From the NCBI GenBank assembly GCA_035384565.1, contig DAOOIT010000021.1, forward strand, positions 1 to 64,000: 64,000 nt of DNA, written 5' to 3'. Below are positions 1 to 8,875 of the stretch, in pieces. Numbering within the stretch: the first letter of the stretch is position 1; the number at the start of each line of letters is the position of its first letter. The stretch is from Planctomycetota bacterium. Lineage in GTDB: Bacteria; Planctomycetota; PUPC01; DSUN01. Under the pieces are notes generated by a model. The model was not told where the DNA came from. It searched no databases and saw only the letters and a program-made list of their open reading frames with translations. The translations under genes were made by a program, and so were the position numbers.

Positions 1-477
1 CCGCCCCGCTGGCGCCGGCAACGCAGCCCACGGGGATTCCTGGACAGGCTCCTAGGGGGGAGGAAATTGAGCAAGTATGGCTGGAAAGGCCGTGGAGCCG
101 TCTGGATCGCCAAAGCGCCATACTTGCTCATCTCTCGGGGGCGGCAGAGGTGAGCGCGTATGGCGGAGCGTGTCTGGTTTCCAAGACTCGGGCGACGAGT
201 GGGGGCGCGGGCGCCGGGATAAGGGGCATGCTGGAGGCATGGCGCGTTTTCGGGCCTCGGTCCGTCCCGCAGACCGCGGGAGCATGCGCTCGGGCTCCGC
301 CCTGTCAGCCAGGGTGGACAACCCCTCCGCCGATCCTGCTCCACGCGCAGGCGAGCAGACGCCGAAGTATCTTGCAGTGTTGTACTTGCGGGCATGCGCC
401 GTTCTTCGCCCGCTGCGCCGCAGGCCGGCACGAAACTTGCTCGGTGGATCTGTGGGTGGGTTTGTCAGGAGAGGAGC
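1..477. other. Gene-poor left edge with inverted repeat
   Basis: I see no gene in this stretch; the open frames on both strands have no family resemblance or signal peptide and run through repeat sequence. It holds an inverted repeat listed separately and ends in the ribosome binding site of the PEP-CTERM gene. No clear -35/-10 pair was found. Confidence 0.6.
68..131. repeat. Inverted repeat GAGCAAGTATGGC / GCCATACTTGCTC
   Basis: A perfect 13-base inverted repeat, with arms at about 69-81 and 118-130. The same word pair recurs near 50617-50651 (CCATACTTGCTCAT / ATGAGCGAGTATGG), so this is a dispersed family rather than a single terminator. Confidence 0.6.
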
Positions 478-1860
478 ATGACCGAACGCCCCGTTACCGT
501 CGCCTGCCTCGCCGCCGCGCTCGTGGCCTGGAGTGCGGGCGCTCGCGCCACCGTGCTCTACCAGCCCGTGGACCAGCAGATCACGGGCAACAGCACCATC
601 GGCTCGTTCACCGCCTACTCGGGTGACCGCGTCTACATCGGCTTTACGATGGATTGGGCGACGGGCTCGGTGGGTAATAACGAGTTCTACGTGCTCTGGT
701 TCGATTCGGACCCCAGCCAGAACATCGGCGTGAAGGGGAACGAGGATGGGTCGGGGACGAAGGATTTCTTCGTCCGCCACCAGAGCAGTGATGGCGGGGC
801 CTACTGGCCGCAGGAGCTCACGATTCCGAACAACTCGCGGGTGGTGGGCCTCCTGGAGAAGACGGTCTCCGGCGCCGGCCAGCCTTACAACAGGTTCTAC
901 CTGTGGGTGAACCCCACGTCGCCCACCAACCCGCCGCCGGTCTACGCCGTCAACACCGCGGGCGACACGGTGATCAGCAGCCTGGGCAAGCGCGCGGCGA
1001 ATAACAACGACACGGTGTACTTCCGGGACATCGTGGTGGCGACCACCTATGCCGAGGCATTGGGCTCGTGGACGGCGCCCCCGTACGTGCCGGTGGCCAC
1101 CTTCTCGGCGGCCGACTTCAACGATCTGAACACAGGCGGGCTGCGCAACCAGATGGGCGGCACCGGCTTCAGTGGCGCGTGGTACGGCAGCGTGGACCCG
1201 CAGGTGCAGGCCGGCGACCTGACCTCGGCCCTCTACGCCAAGGCGCAGGCGGGCACCGCGCGCAGCCTCATCGGCGGCGCGAATCCGCGGCACGAGTATC
1301 GCGCGCTGCCCTCCCCCATTGACGGCGAGATCTGGTTCTCGTGTCTCCTGCGCAACACCGCCTCAAACGGGCGGGTGGGCCTGACCTTCAACCCGCCGGG
1401 GGGCAACCCCTTCGACGGGCAAGGCACGGCTTTCTTCGAGCTGCGGGGCACCAGCCTGGCCTACGACTTCGGCACGGGCACGACCACGCTCCTCCCCAAC
1501 ATGGCCACCCTGGGGCAGACGACCCTGGTGGTGGGCCAGATCCTCCTCAACTACTTCGGCGTCAACGACGCGATCACCCTGTGGCTGAACCCGAACGTGC
1601 TCGACGGCACGACGCTGAACGATGTGGCTGCCCTGGTGCAGGTGGGCAACGATTTCGCCGACGTCATCGGCCACCTGGGCGTGTTCCTCCAGACCACGGG
1701 CAGCGGCTTCGACGCGCTCTACCTCAGCAATCGCGGCACCAGCGCCGCCTTCTTCGATGTGACCGGGGTGCAGTACTTCGCCATTCCCGAGCCGTCCACG
1801 CTCGCGCTGGCCGGGGCCGGCCTGCTGGCCCTCAGGCGGCGCCGGCGGCGCGCGGCCTGA
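478..1860 (+). CDS. PEP-CTERM sorting-domain secreted protein
   Basis: Exported protein of 460 residues, unknown in function. The start is the ATG after AGGAGAGGAG; from there an N-terminal signal peptide (about residues 1-24, cleavage near GARA) is followed by a soluble body rich in Gly, Asn and Asp. The C-terminus is a textbook PEP-CTERM tail: PEP at residues 437-439, a short hydrophobic helix, then a run of six Arg. Such tails direct proteins to an exosortase for transfer to the cell surface (known for the family). No exosortase is in this window. The upstream in-frame extension to 394 lacks a ribosome binding site and would bury the signal peptide. Confidence 0.85.
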   Translation: MTERPVTVACLAAALVAWSAGARATVLYQPVDQQITGNSTIGSFTAYSGDRVYIGFTMDWATGSVGNNEFYVLWFDSDPSQNIGVKGNEDGSGTKDFFVRHQSSDGGAYWPQELTIPNNSRVVGLLEKTVSGAGQPYNRFYLWVNPTSPTNPPPVYAVNTAGDTVISSLGKRAANNNDTVYFRDIVVATTYAEALGSWTAPPYVPVATFSAADFNDLNTGGLRNQMGGTGFSGAWYGSVDPQVQAGDLTSALYAKAQAGTARSLIGGANPRHEYRALPSPIDGEIWFSCLLRNTASNGRVGLTFNPPGGNPFDGQGTAFFELRGTSLAYDFGTGTTTLLPNMATLGQTTLVVGQILLNYFGVNDAITLWLNPNVLDGTTLNDVAALVQVGNDFADVIGHLGVFLQTTGSGFDALYLSNRGTSAAFFDVTGVQYFAIPEPSTLALAGAGLLALRRRRRRAA

Positions 1861-1874
1861 TTCCCCCGCACTGG

Positions 1875-1903
1875 TTGCTTCCAGCGCCCTGCCCCTGTAA
1901 GAT
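1875..1903 (+). promoter_or_regulatory. Sigma70-like promoter of ydbH operon
   Basis: TTGCTT, 17-base spacer, TAAGAT, about 55 bases before the ydbH ATG. The same two hexamers with the same spacing occur upstream of tpx (36162-36190, minus strand). Confidence 0.55.
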
Positions 1904-1957
1904 GGTCCGGGCAGGCGTTCCCACGCCTCCAGAGCCATCCACCCATCGGGGCGGACC

Positions 1958-4900
1958 ATGAAGCGCGCGTGGAAGTGGCTGCGGCGCACCCTCGTCACCG
2001 CGGCGTTCGGCACGGCGGCCTGCCTGGCCGTCTGGGTGGCCGTGGTGCCCCGCCTGGTGCAGCGGCTGGCCGCCGAGCAACTGGCGGGAATGGGGCTGCG
2101 GGGCGCGGCCCTCCAGATCCGCGGGCTGTCGCTGCGCCACGTGCAACTGGCCAACGTGGCCGCGGGCGAGGACGAGCGCCTGCGGGTGGGCGCCGTGGGC
2201 ATCGGCTTCACCCTCGGCGGGCTCCTGGGTGGCCGCCTGCGGGTGATCGAGCTGACCGGGCTGGAGACCGAAATCCGTCTCCGGGGCGGGACGCTCGACC
2301 TCGGCCCGCTCGCCGACCTGGGCGGGGATGGGGGCGGCGGGAGCGAGAACCCCTTCGACGAGGTCCGGCTCCGCTCGTCCGCCATCCTTCTCGACCTGGA
2401 GGGCCGGCGCCTGCGAATCCCCGTCGAGGGCACGGCCACGGACGCCGGCGCCGGCAAGCTGCGCCTGGACCTGCGGGTGGACGCCGAGGGCTGCGCCGCC
2501 ACTCTCCAGGGCGTGGTGGACGGGGTCACGAACGATCTCGATCTCGCGTTGGGTGCCCAGGTGCGCGAGGTCGCCGCACTCGCGGCCGCTCTGCCTCCGC
2601 AGTGGGGCGCGCCCCCCGTGAAGGCCACTGGTTCGGCGAGCATCGAGGTCTCGTGCTCTCAGCGGAAGGGGCAGTTGACCCTGCGGGCCGGCCTGAAGAC
2701 CGCCGGCCTCCGGCTCGCGGGCGAGGTGGGCGGGCGGCGTTTCTCAGCCGACGTGGGCCTTTCGGCCAGAGCCACCGTGGCCGATGGGCGCGTGGAGGGG
2801 TTCTGGTGCCGAGTGGACAATGACGGCGTTTCTGTGGACGGCTTGCCCCTCATCGGCGGCCTGCATCTGGTCGCCTCGTTGCAGGGCGGCGCGCTCACCG
2901 TGCCCAGCGCGTCGGTGAGAGGCCGCGGGTGGTCGCTCGAGCTGGACATGTGCGGCGCCACGGGGGTGCTGGAGGCCCTCGCGGGCAAGGCGACGCCGAT
3001 CACCATCCATCTGCCCTGGTGGCGCGGTTCGATCGAGCCGCAGCAGCTCTGCACCGACGCGGGCCCGTTGGCAAGCTGGCTTCGGGCCGTCCCGCCTCAG
3101 CCCGTGGATGTGATGGGGCAGAAGACCGTTGTCACCCTCGCGCCCGGCGCAAGGGAGGCGGGGACCGCCTGGACCTGGCAGGTGCAGGCGCCCGACGTCG
3201 TCGTCTCGTGGGGTGACGCGGATCTCCAGTTTGCCCTTCCGCGGGCCACGCTCCAGGGCGTGGCCGTGAAGCTCCGCTTGGCGGCGGAGGCGAGTGCCAA
3301 GGCCGTCCAGGCTCAGGTGCTGCCCGGCTCGCGGGTCTCGTGCGCCGCCGCCTCGGGTTCGTTCGGCGGTCTTACGCTCGCCGTGCCAAGGGGCGAAGGG
3401 GCCGGCGTCGAGGTGTCGGTGGGCCAGCAGAAGGGCGAGCTGTGGGCCGCGCTCGGGGATGCGACGCCGGCGTGGGGCGTGCGCGTGCCCGAGCTGGCGG
3501 TGGCGGTCCTCGGTGCGCGTGCCGAGGGGCCGATGGGGCTGGTGGCGACGGGGATCGCCGCGAGCGGGCAGCTCGCGCTGGAGGCCGGCCCCGAGAGGGC
3601 CGCTGTCTCGCTCCGCCCTGGCTCGGGCCTCACGGTGAGCGCCGCCAGGCTGCCCGCGGCGGGGGCCGAGGCCACCGGGTTCGAACTGCACGTCGGCGAG
3701 CGGGAGGCTCAGGTCTCCGCTTCGCTGACGGATGCGGAACCGGCCTGGGACGCGCAGGCGCCCGACCTGCGGCTGGGCCTCGGGCGGGCGAAGGCGGAAC
3801 TGCCCGGCGGCGTGGCCGCCGACGGCGTGGCGGTCTACGCTCAGCTTGGCGTGCGGGCCAACCCCCGCGAGGCGATCGTCGCGGTCGCCGGCGGTTCCGA
3901 CCTCATCGTTGGCTCGCTGAAGCTCCCCTGGCTCGACATCCGCAAGGCCGCTGCGGGGCCGCTCGTGGGCATCGAGCTGGGCGCGAAGGGTCTGGAGGCC
4001 AAGATGCCCCTGCACGGCGAGAGGCCCGCCTGGTCGCTCGACGTGCCCGAGTTCGTCGTGAAGCAGGCCGAAGCTGACCTCGTGCTGCCGAACGGCGCGG
4101 GCAGGGTGGAGGGCTGCCGGGGGGAACTGAGACTGGGCGCAGTGGCGGGCCCGGCGCAGCTCAGGGTGGCGCTCCTGAGGGGCTGCTTCGTAGGCTTCCA
4201 GGCCGTGGAGGCGGCCGTGGGCGGCGACGTGCTGCGGGTGGGCCCGAATGGGCTTGAGCTGGCGCCCGGCAAGTCCTTCGGCACCCTCGACCTGGCCGGC
4301 GGGCAACCTGTGTCCGCGAGCGCCATCCTCGAGCTGCAATCGGGTCGGCCGCTGGCGGCCATGCTGGGACAGGAGGTAAGTGCAACTCTCGGGGCCGTGA
4401 GCGCGGATGCGTGCGCCGCCTGGTCGGCGGCCAAGGGCGGAGAGGTGCTCGGCAAGCTGTCGGCGACGGGGGTGGAGGCAGCCGTCGAGCGCAAGCTCGG
4501 GGACTCCGTGCTCAAGGCGCGGGTGCCGAGTGCGGAGGCCCGCGTGGACGCGCGGGCCGATTTCTCCGCTGGCCGCGGCCACGAGAGGCCGCTCTCGCTT
4601 GGGTTCGCGTTCGCCACGAAGGCCGGCAGCGCCCCTGTGACGGTCAGCTTCTCGGGCGCCGACATCGTGGTGGGCAGAGGCAGAGTCACAGGCTCGGTGG
4701 GTCTGGGTGATCCGCGGCCCCCTGCGGTGGAGGTCATGGCTTTCCTCGACGGGGCTTCGGTCCGCCACAAGGCGTCGGGGCTGTCCATCGAGGGCCTTTC
4801 CGCGAGCATGCCGCTCTCGTGGGGCGGCGCCAGGCCCGCCCTGGGCAGCTTCTACGCGGGCGCCCTCGGGGCCGCCGGCGCGAGCGTGCGAGCCGTCAGC

Positions 4901-5998
4901 GGCACCGTGGGCCTGGCGGACATGCGGGCGGAATTCACGGCGGCGTGCGAGCCGCTGAAGGGGGCGAAGCTGAGCGTGGAGGGCTCGCTCGATGCCTCGC
5001 AGGGCGAGCCGCGCGGCACCGCCCGCCTGTCGTTGCCGCTGTTCAGGCTGGAGGACGAGCACGAGCTGGGCCGCCGCGTGCCGGCGCTCCATGGGCTGCT
5101 GGCGACCGGCACGTTCGGGGTCGAGGGCTTTGCTCGCCTCGCGGACGGTCAGGTGCGCCCCACCCTCACCCTCACCGTGCTGGACGGGGTCCTCAAGAGC
5201 AGGGAGTGGGACATGGAGGCGGAGGGCGTGTTCGCGACGGTGCGTCTCAGCAGCCTGGCGCCGCTGCTCACGCCGCGCAAGGAGCTTCAGATCGCGCTTG
5301 TCCAGCGGGCGAAGATGGGCGCGCTGGAGGTCGAGCACGGCACCGTGGCCTTCCGCCTCGAGCCGGCGGGGCCTGCCGGGGCGCCCAGCCACTTCGCCGC
5401 CGTCATCCAGCGGGCCGACTGGGGCTGGTGCGGCGGGCGGCTCTACGTGGAGGATTTCTCGTTCGACCCTCAGGCCGCGGAACACCGGTTCACGCTGCAC
5501 GCGGCGGACCTCAAGCTCGAGGCGCTCACGGCCCTCATCCCCGACCGGCAGGTGACGGGCGTGGGCACCCTGAGCGGCATGCTGCCCGTGCGCATCGCGG
5601 GGTGGCCCAACATCCGCTTCGGCAGCGGCCATCTGCACTCGCTGCCCAACCAGCGCGGCTGGCTCCGCATCCAGGACCTCGGGCCGCTGGAGTCCACCAT
5701 CGCCGCCGTGGCCGAGGCCAGCGTGCCGGACTTCTTGCCCGCGCACGTGCGCGCCGAGGGCCGCGAACAGCTTCGCGAGAGCATGCTCACGGCCCTGAGA
5801 GAATTTGAATACGATGAGCTGAAACTCGACTTCATAGATAGGGGGGAGGAGACGCTCGCTCGGCTCACCACGAGCGGGCGCGGGCGCCACCCCGACCGCT
5901 GGGGCCTCCGCTACCCCATCGGCGGCATCGAGTTGAACTTCATCGGCCTTGACAAGGAACTGCTGAACCATATACTCAGGTTCAGACCCACCGACTGA
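1958..5998 (+). CDS. ydbH: YdbH-like AsmA-type intermembrane lipid transport protein
   Basis: Inner-membrane anchored periplasmic protein of 1346 residues. One N-terminal membrane helix (about residues 9-33) is followed by a long body of repeated amphipathic beta strands, as expected for the AsmA/TamB/YhdP/YdbH superfamily. The last 150 residues match the YdbH C-terminal pattern: GTLSGMLPVRI near residue 1200, then YDELKLDF and an ending in GLDKELLNHILR. In E. coli YdbH forms a bridge with the lipoprotein YnbE, with YdbL as periplasmic partner, and helps carry phospholipid to the outer membrane. Those two genes follow directly here in the same order, which is the strongest support. The protein is longer than E. 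coli YdbH (about 880 residues). Alternative: an AsmA-like protein of other cargo. Confidence 0.8.
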   Translation: MKRAWKWLRRTLVTAAFGTAACLAVWVAVVPRLVQRLAAEQLAGMGLRGAALQIRGLSLRHVQLANVAAGEDERLRVGAVGIGFTLGGLLGGRLRVIELTGLETEIRLRGGTLDLGPLADLGGDGGGGSENPFDEVRLRSSAILLDLEGRRLRIPVEGTATDAGAGKLRLDLRVDAEGCAATLQGVVDGVTNDLDLALGAQVREVAALAAALPPQWGAPPVKATGSASIEVSCSQRKGQLTLRAGLKTAGLRLAGEVGGRRFSADVGLSARATVADGRVEGFWCRVDNDGVSVDGLPLIGGLHLVASLQGGALTVPSASVRGRGWSLELDMCGATGVLEALAGKATPITIHLPWWRGSIEPQQLCTDAGPLASWLRAVPPQPVDVMGQKTVVTLAPGAREAGTAWTWQVQAPDVVVSWGDADLQFALPRATLQGVAVKLRLAAEASAKAVQAQVLPGSRVSCAAASGSFGGLTLAVPRGEGAGVEVSVGQQKGELWAALGDATPAWGVRVPELAVAVLGARAEGPMGLVATGIAASGQLALEAGPERAAVSLRPGSGLTVSAARLPAAGAEATGFELHVGEREAQVSASLTDAEPAWDAQAPDLRLGLGRAKAELPGGVAADGVAVYAQLGVRANPREAIVAVAGGSDLIVGSLKLPWLDIRKAAAGPLVGIELGAKGLEAKMPLHGERPAWSLDVPEFVVKQAEADLVLPNGAGRVEGCRGELRLGAVAGPAQLRVALLRGCFVGFQAVEAAVGGDVLRVGPNGLELAPGKSFGTLDLAGGQPVSASAILELQSGRPLAAMLGQEVSATLGAVSADACAAWSAAKGGEVLGKLSATGVEAAVERKLGDSVLKARVPSAEARVDARADFSAGRGHERPLSLGFAFATKAGSAPVTVSFSGADIVVGRGRVTGSVGLGDPRPPAVEVMAFLDGASVRHKASGLSIEGLSASMPLSWGGARPALGSFYAGALGAAGASVRAVSGTVGLADMRAEFTAACEPLKGAKLSVEGSLDASQGEPRGTARLSLPLFRLEDEHELGRRVPALHGLLATGTFGVEGFARLADGQVRPTLTLTVLDGVLKSREWDMEAEGVFATVRLSSLAPLLTPRKELQIALVQRAKMGALEVEHGTVAFRLEPAGPAGAPSHFAAVIQRADWGWCGGRLYVEDFSFDPQAAEHRFTLHAADLKLEALTALIPDRQVTGVGTLSGMLPVRIAGWPNIRFGSGHLHSLPNQRGWLRIQDLGPLESTIAAVAEASVPDFLPAHVRAEGREQLRESMLTALREFEYDELKLDFIDRGEETLARLTTSGRGRHPDRWGLRYPIGGIELNFIGLDKELLNHILRFRPTD

Positions 5999-6034
5999 AC
6001 AGGCCCGCTTCCCGGGCAGGAAGGAGACCCCGCC

Positions 6035-6214
6035 ATGATTCGCTGGCTCTTCGCCGGACTGGTGGCCGCGGCCCTGCTCGCGCCCGCCTGCACGCGCCAC
6101 ACGGTGAAGCTCGACCCCATCGAGATCAAGCCCATCCACATCACGATGGACATCAACATCAAGGTCCAGAAACAGATCGAGAACGACTTCTCCTTCATGA
6201 ACGAGGCGAAGTGA
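6035..6214 (+). CDS. ynbE: YnbE-like outer-membrane lipoprotein
   Basis: A 59-codon gene starting at ATG 6035 behind AGGAAGGAG. The product has a signal peptide with lipobox LAPAC (Cys19), then a short mature part containing ITMDINIKVQ, which resembles the NMNVKIEHEI-type core of E. coli YnbE. It lies between ydbH and ydbL, as in E. coli, where YnbE multimerises at the outer membrane and contacts the YdbH C-terminus. The gap to ydbH is 36 bases and the stop codon is 20 bases before the ydbL start, so the three are surely co-transcribed. The small size makes it easy to miss in annotation. Confidence 0.8.
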   Translation: MIRWLFAGLVAAALLAPACTRHTVKLDPIEIKPIHITMDINIKVQKQIENDFSFMNEAK

Positions 6215-6234
6215 CTCAGGCAGGAGGTTTCCGC

Positions 6235-6654
6235 ATGAAGACGCGACTGGGCATCCCCGGGCTGGCCGTGTTCGTGGCGGCGTGTGTGGCGTTTCCCGCG
6301 GCGGCGCTGGCCCGCAGCAAGGGCGAGGTGCTCGACAGCATCAAGGCCCGCTACCCCGCGCTGCTCAAGCTCCTGGCCGACAAGCGGGTCGGCGAGACCG
6401 CCCAGGGCCTCATCGAGGCCGTGAAGAGCGCCTCGCTCCAGGACAAGGTCGAGGCCAAGGGCCAGACGATCACCCTCGCGCAGTTCATCCAGGACGAGAA
6501 CAACGACCGCACCGAGTACTTCGGCATCGCGGCCCGCGAGACCAAGACCACGCCCGAGATCGTCGCTAGGAACTTCGGCCGCGTGCGCGAATCGAAGCTC
6601 AACAAGGGCGAGTTCTGGAAGGGCGACGACGGCAAGTGGGAGCAGAAGAAATAG
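6235..6654 (+). CDS. ydbL: YdbL/DUF1318 family periplasmic protein
   Basis: Secreted protein of 139 residues. I chose ATG 6235 because AGGAGG lies eight bases upstream; an earlier GTG at 6211 overlaps ynbE and would precede the signal peptide. Residues 1-26 form a signal peptide ending AALA. The mature part has the DUF1318 pattern: a helix with KARYPALLKLLADKRVGET, then GLIEAV, then NNDRTEYFGIAARETKTTPE. In E. coli YdbL modulates the YdbH-YnbE bridge. Third gene of the operon; the end of the operon is at the repeat-rich gap before 6771. Confidence 0.8.
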   Translation: MKTRLGIPGLAVFVAACVAFPAAALARSKGEVLDSIKARYPALLKLLADKRVGETAQGLIEAVKSASLQDKVEAKGQTITLAQFIQDENNDRTEYFGIAARETKTTPEIVARNFGRVRESKLNKGEFWKGDDGKWEQKK

Positions 6655-6733
6655 GGGTTCGGGGATTGGTGTTCGGTGTTGGGGTACGGAACAGGAGATG
6701 CCCTGCCGCCTGATCCTGGCTGCTGGTCTCCTC

Positions 6734-6759
6734 TCACGTATCCCGCATTACGCATCACG
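6734..6759. repeat. Iterated-word repeat (ACGTATC/ACGCATC type)
   Basis: TCACGTATCCCGCATTACG continuing into CATCACG. It matches the right arm of the large hairpin at 21941-22042 almost exactly and ends 11 bases before the GTG start of the next gene. A G/T-rich tandem (GGTGTTCGG words) precedes it at about 6655-6690. Confidence 0.6.
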
Positions 6760-6770
6760 AAGGGCCCCAC

Positions 6771-7823
6771 GTGCTCTCCATCCCCCGCAGTCCCGCGCCT
6801 GACTTCGGCCGCTTCCTCAAGGTCGTCACCCGGAACGGCGAGCCGGACCGGGTGCCCTTCGTCGAGCTGGGCGTGGACGCCGAGGTGATGGCGGCCGTGC
6901 TGGGCGAGCCGGCCGCCCCGGCCGAGGCCCAGGTGCGCTTCTGGCACGCACTCGGCTACGACTACGCGAGCCTCAAGGCCAACATCCCCTGGACCCGCCG
7001 CCGCGACACGGCGCCCGACACGGCCGATCTGCCCCACGCCCAGCGCGACTGGGTGAACGCGCACTCCGCCCTCATCGCGTCGCGGGCCGACTTCGAGCGC
7101 TTCCGCTGGCCCCGCCCGCACGAGGTGGACTACCGCGACATCGAGACCGCCATCCGCGTGGCGCCCGAGGGCCTGGGCATCGTGGGGCGCGTCTCGGGCG
7201 TGCTCGAGAACGCCATGTTCACCCTCGGCTTCGAGGGGCTGTCGTACCTGCTCGCCGACGACCCCGCCCTGGTGCGCGACACGGCCGATGCCGTGGGCGC
7301 GCTCATCCTCAACGTCGTCGAAACCCTGGCCTCGATGGACGGCGTGGGGGCGATCTTCTTCGGCGAGGACATGGGCTTCAAGACCGCCAGCATGCTCTCG
7401 CCCGCGGCGATGCGCGAGTTCATCTTCCCCTGGCACCGCCGCATCGTGGCCGCCGCGCACGCCCGCGGCAAGCCGATCCTGCTCCATTCGTGCGGCAACC
7501 TGCGGACGCTCATGGACGACATCCTGGCCACGGGCTGGGACGCCAAGCACTCGTTCGAGGATGTGATTCAGCCGATCACCAAGGCCAAGGCGCTCTACGG
7601 CCACCGCATCGCGGTGCTGGGCGGGATCGACATGGACCTGCTCAGCCGCGGCAGCGAGGCGGCCGTGCGGCGCCGGGTGCGCGAGGTGATTCGCGCGTGC
7701 GCCCCGGGCGGCGGCTTCGCCCTCGGCTCGGGCAACACCGTGGCCAACTACGTGCCCCTGGGCAACTACCTGGCCATGCTCGACGAGGGCTGGCGGCGGG
7801 GGCGGTACCCCATTGGGGCCTGA
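6771..7823 (+). CDS. Uroporphyrinogen decarboxylase-family protein (MtaA/CmuA-like)
   Basis: Protein of 350 residues with the UROD-type TIM barrel. Visible markers are the N-terminal GEPDRVPFVELG, the central FGEDMGFKTASMLSP, and HSCGNLRTLMDDI near residue 243, whose Cys and His fit the zinc-binding site of corrinoid/coenzyme M methyltransferase relatives rather than haem-pathway HemE. It is therefore probably a methyltransferase-like or uncharacterised UROD paralogue, a type common in PVC genomes. Start is GTG; the binding site is weak (AAGGG). No corrinoid protein is adjacent, so the substrate cannot be named. It converges on the glycosyltransferase gene across a long hairpin. Confidence 0.75.
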   Translation: MLSIPRSPAPDFGRFLKVVTRNGEPDRVPFVELGVDAEVMAAVLGEPAAPAEAQVRFWHALGYDYASLKANIPWTRRRDTAPDTADLPHAQRDWVNAHSALIASRADFERFRWPRPHEVDYRDIETAIRVAPEGLGIVGRVSGVLENAMFTLGFEGLSYLLADDPALVRDTADAVGALILNVVETLASMDGVGAIFFGEDMGFKTASMLSPAAMREFIFPWHRRIVAAAHARGKPILLHSCGNLRTLMDDILATGWDAKHSFEDVIQPITKAKALYGHRIAVLGGIDMDLLSRGSEAAVRRRVREVIRACAPGGGFALGSGNTVANYVPLGNYLAMLDEGWRRGRYPIGA

Positions 7824-7858
7824 GGCGGGCACACCCCCCCCCGCGGCGAGGCGGCGGG

Positions 7859-7944
7859 CGAATGGACACGATGGCCGGAATGGACGGGGAAAGGGGCCCT
7901 TCGACTAGCCGTCCATTCGGCCTATTGTGTCCATCCTGTTCCTG
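7859..7944. repeat. Iterated-word hairpin between convergent genes
   Basis: Two arms of about 28 bases, left GAATGGACACGATGGCCGGA then ATGGACGG, right its near reverse complement, separated by about 28 bases. The arms are made of repeated ATGGAC words. It lies between two convergent stop codons, so it may act as a bidirectional terminator, but it lacks a T-tract. Confidence 0.6.
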
Positions 7945-7957
7945 TCCGGCCGCCTGA

Positions 7958-8842
7958 CTATGCGCGTTTCCGGCAGCGATAGGTGAGGCATCCGGCCGCC
8001 AGTGCCAGGTCGCCGAGCGCGGCCGCGGCGCGCATCGCCGGGTCGCGGCGGAGGGGCGCGGCGGCGAGCTTGAGCGGCGCGAGGCACAGGCGCTTCAGGT
8101 GGGCGGGGGCGCCGCGGCGGCCCTCGTGCTTGAGGCGAAAGTGCGCCTCGCCCCTCCCCCGCTGCCAGCTCTGGCGCAGGAAGGACCCGAGCCCGTAGTC
8201 GCGCAGGTGAAGCACCGCCACCGGCACATAGAGCAGCCGCCCGCCGCGCTGGGTGAGGCGCCGCTTCAGGTCGGCGTCCTCGCCCCACACGAGGGGGGGA
8301 AAGCCCTCGTCGAAGCCGCCCACCTCGAGGAGCGCGGCGCGGCGGTACGACATGTTGTTCGTGCCGCCGGCCGGGCACTCGAAGCCGCCGAGCGCCTCCT
8401 CGTCGCCGGCGCCGTAGACGCAACGGGCCACGTGGGCCTCGAGCCGCGCGACGGCGCGGGCGCGCAACGCGTCGGGCGGCGCCACGAGCCGCCCGCCCAC
8501 GCCCACGACCTCGGGGTGGCGGGCGTAGCCGTCGGCCAGGCGTTCCAGCCAGTCGGGGGGGACGAGGCAATCGTCGTCCGTGAAGGCCACCACCTCGCCC
8601 GTGGCCTGGGCGATGCCGCGGTTGCGGGCGGCGGCGACGCCGCGGTTGGGCTGGCGAATGTAGCGCACGCCGCGCCGCTGCCCCAGCTCGGCGCCGAGGG
8701 TCTCGGTGCCGTCGGTCGAGCCGTCGTCCACGAGGATCAGCTCGAAGCGGTCGGGGGGCAGGGTCTGGGCGAGGGTGGCTTCGACGACCCGCTCGAGGAG
8801 CGCTGCGCGATTGTGGGTGGCGATGACGATGGAGAGCTTCAC
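7958..8842 (-). CDS. Family 2 glycosyltransferase
   Basis: Cytoplasmic GT-A glycosyltransferase of 294 residues that would transfer a sugar from a nucleotide donor. It begins MKLSIVIATHNRAALLERV, has VDDGSTDGTE near residue 38, the metal-binding DDD in AFTDDDCLVPPDW near residue 93, and the acceptor-side GGFDEGFPPLVWGEDADLKRR near residue 185, all classical for GT2. The C-terminal 80 residues are Arg/Leu-rich and amphipathic without a clear membrane helix. It is the last gene of a leftward set with the lipoprotein gene at 8876-9376 and the small membrane protein at 9391-9699. Donor and acceptor are unknown. Confidence 0.85.
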   Translation of the reverse strand: MKLSIVIATHNRAALLERVVEATLAQTLPPDRFELILVDDGSTDGTETLGAELGQRRGVRYIRQPNRGVAAARNRGIAQATGEVVAFTDDDCLVPPDWLERLADGYARHPEVVGVGGRLVAPPDALRARAVARLEAHVARCVYGAGDEEALGGFECPAGGTNNMSYRRAALLEVGGFDEGFPPLVWGEDADLKRRLTQRGGRLLYVPVAVLHLRDYGLGSFLRQSWQRGRGEAHFRLKHEGRRGAPAHLKRLCLAPLKLAAAPLRRDPAMRAAAALGDLALAAGCLTYRCRKRA

Positions 8843-8875
8843 GAGGCCGTCTCTCCCTCGCGGGCGCCGCGGCAG

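Noticed and set aside
52..1293. Leftward open frame over the PEP-CTERM gene
   Set aside because: No family resemblance; the opposite strand has a signal peptide and sorting tail.
2744..6139. Long leftward frame opposite ydbH
   Set aside because: Composition (Arg, Ala, His, Gly runs) is typical of antisense of GC-rich genes; ydbH and its partners explain the region.
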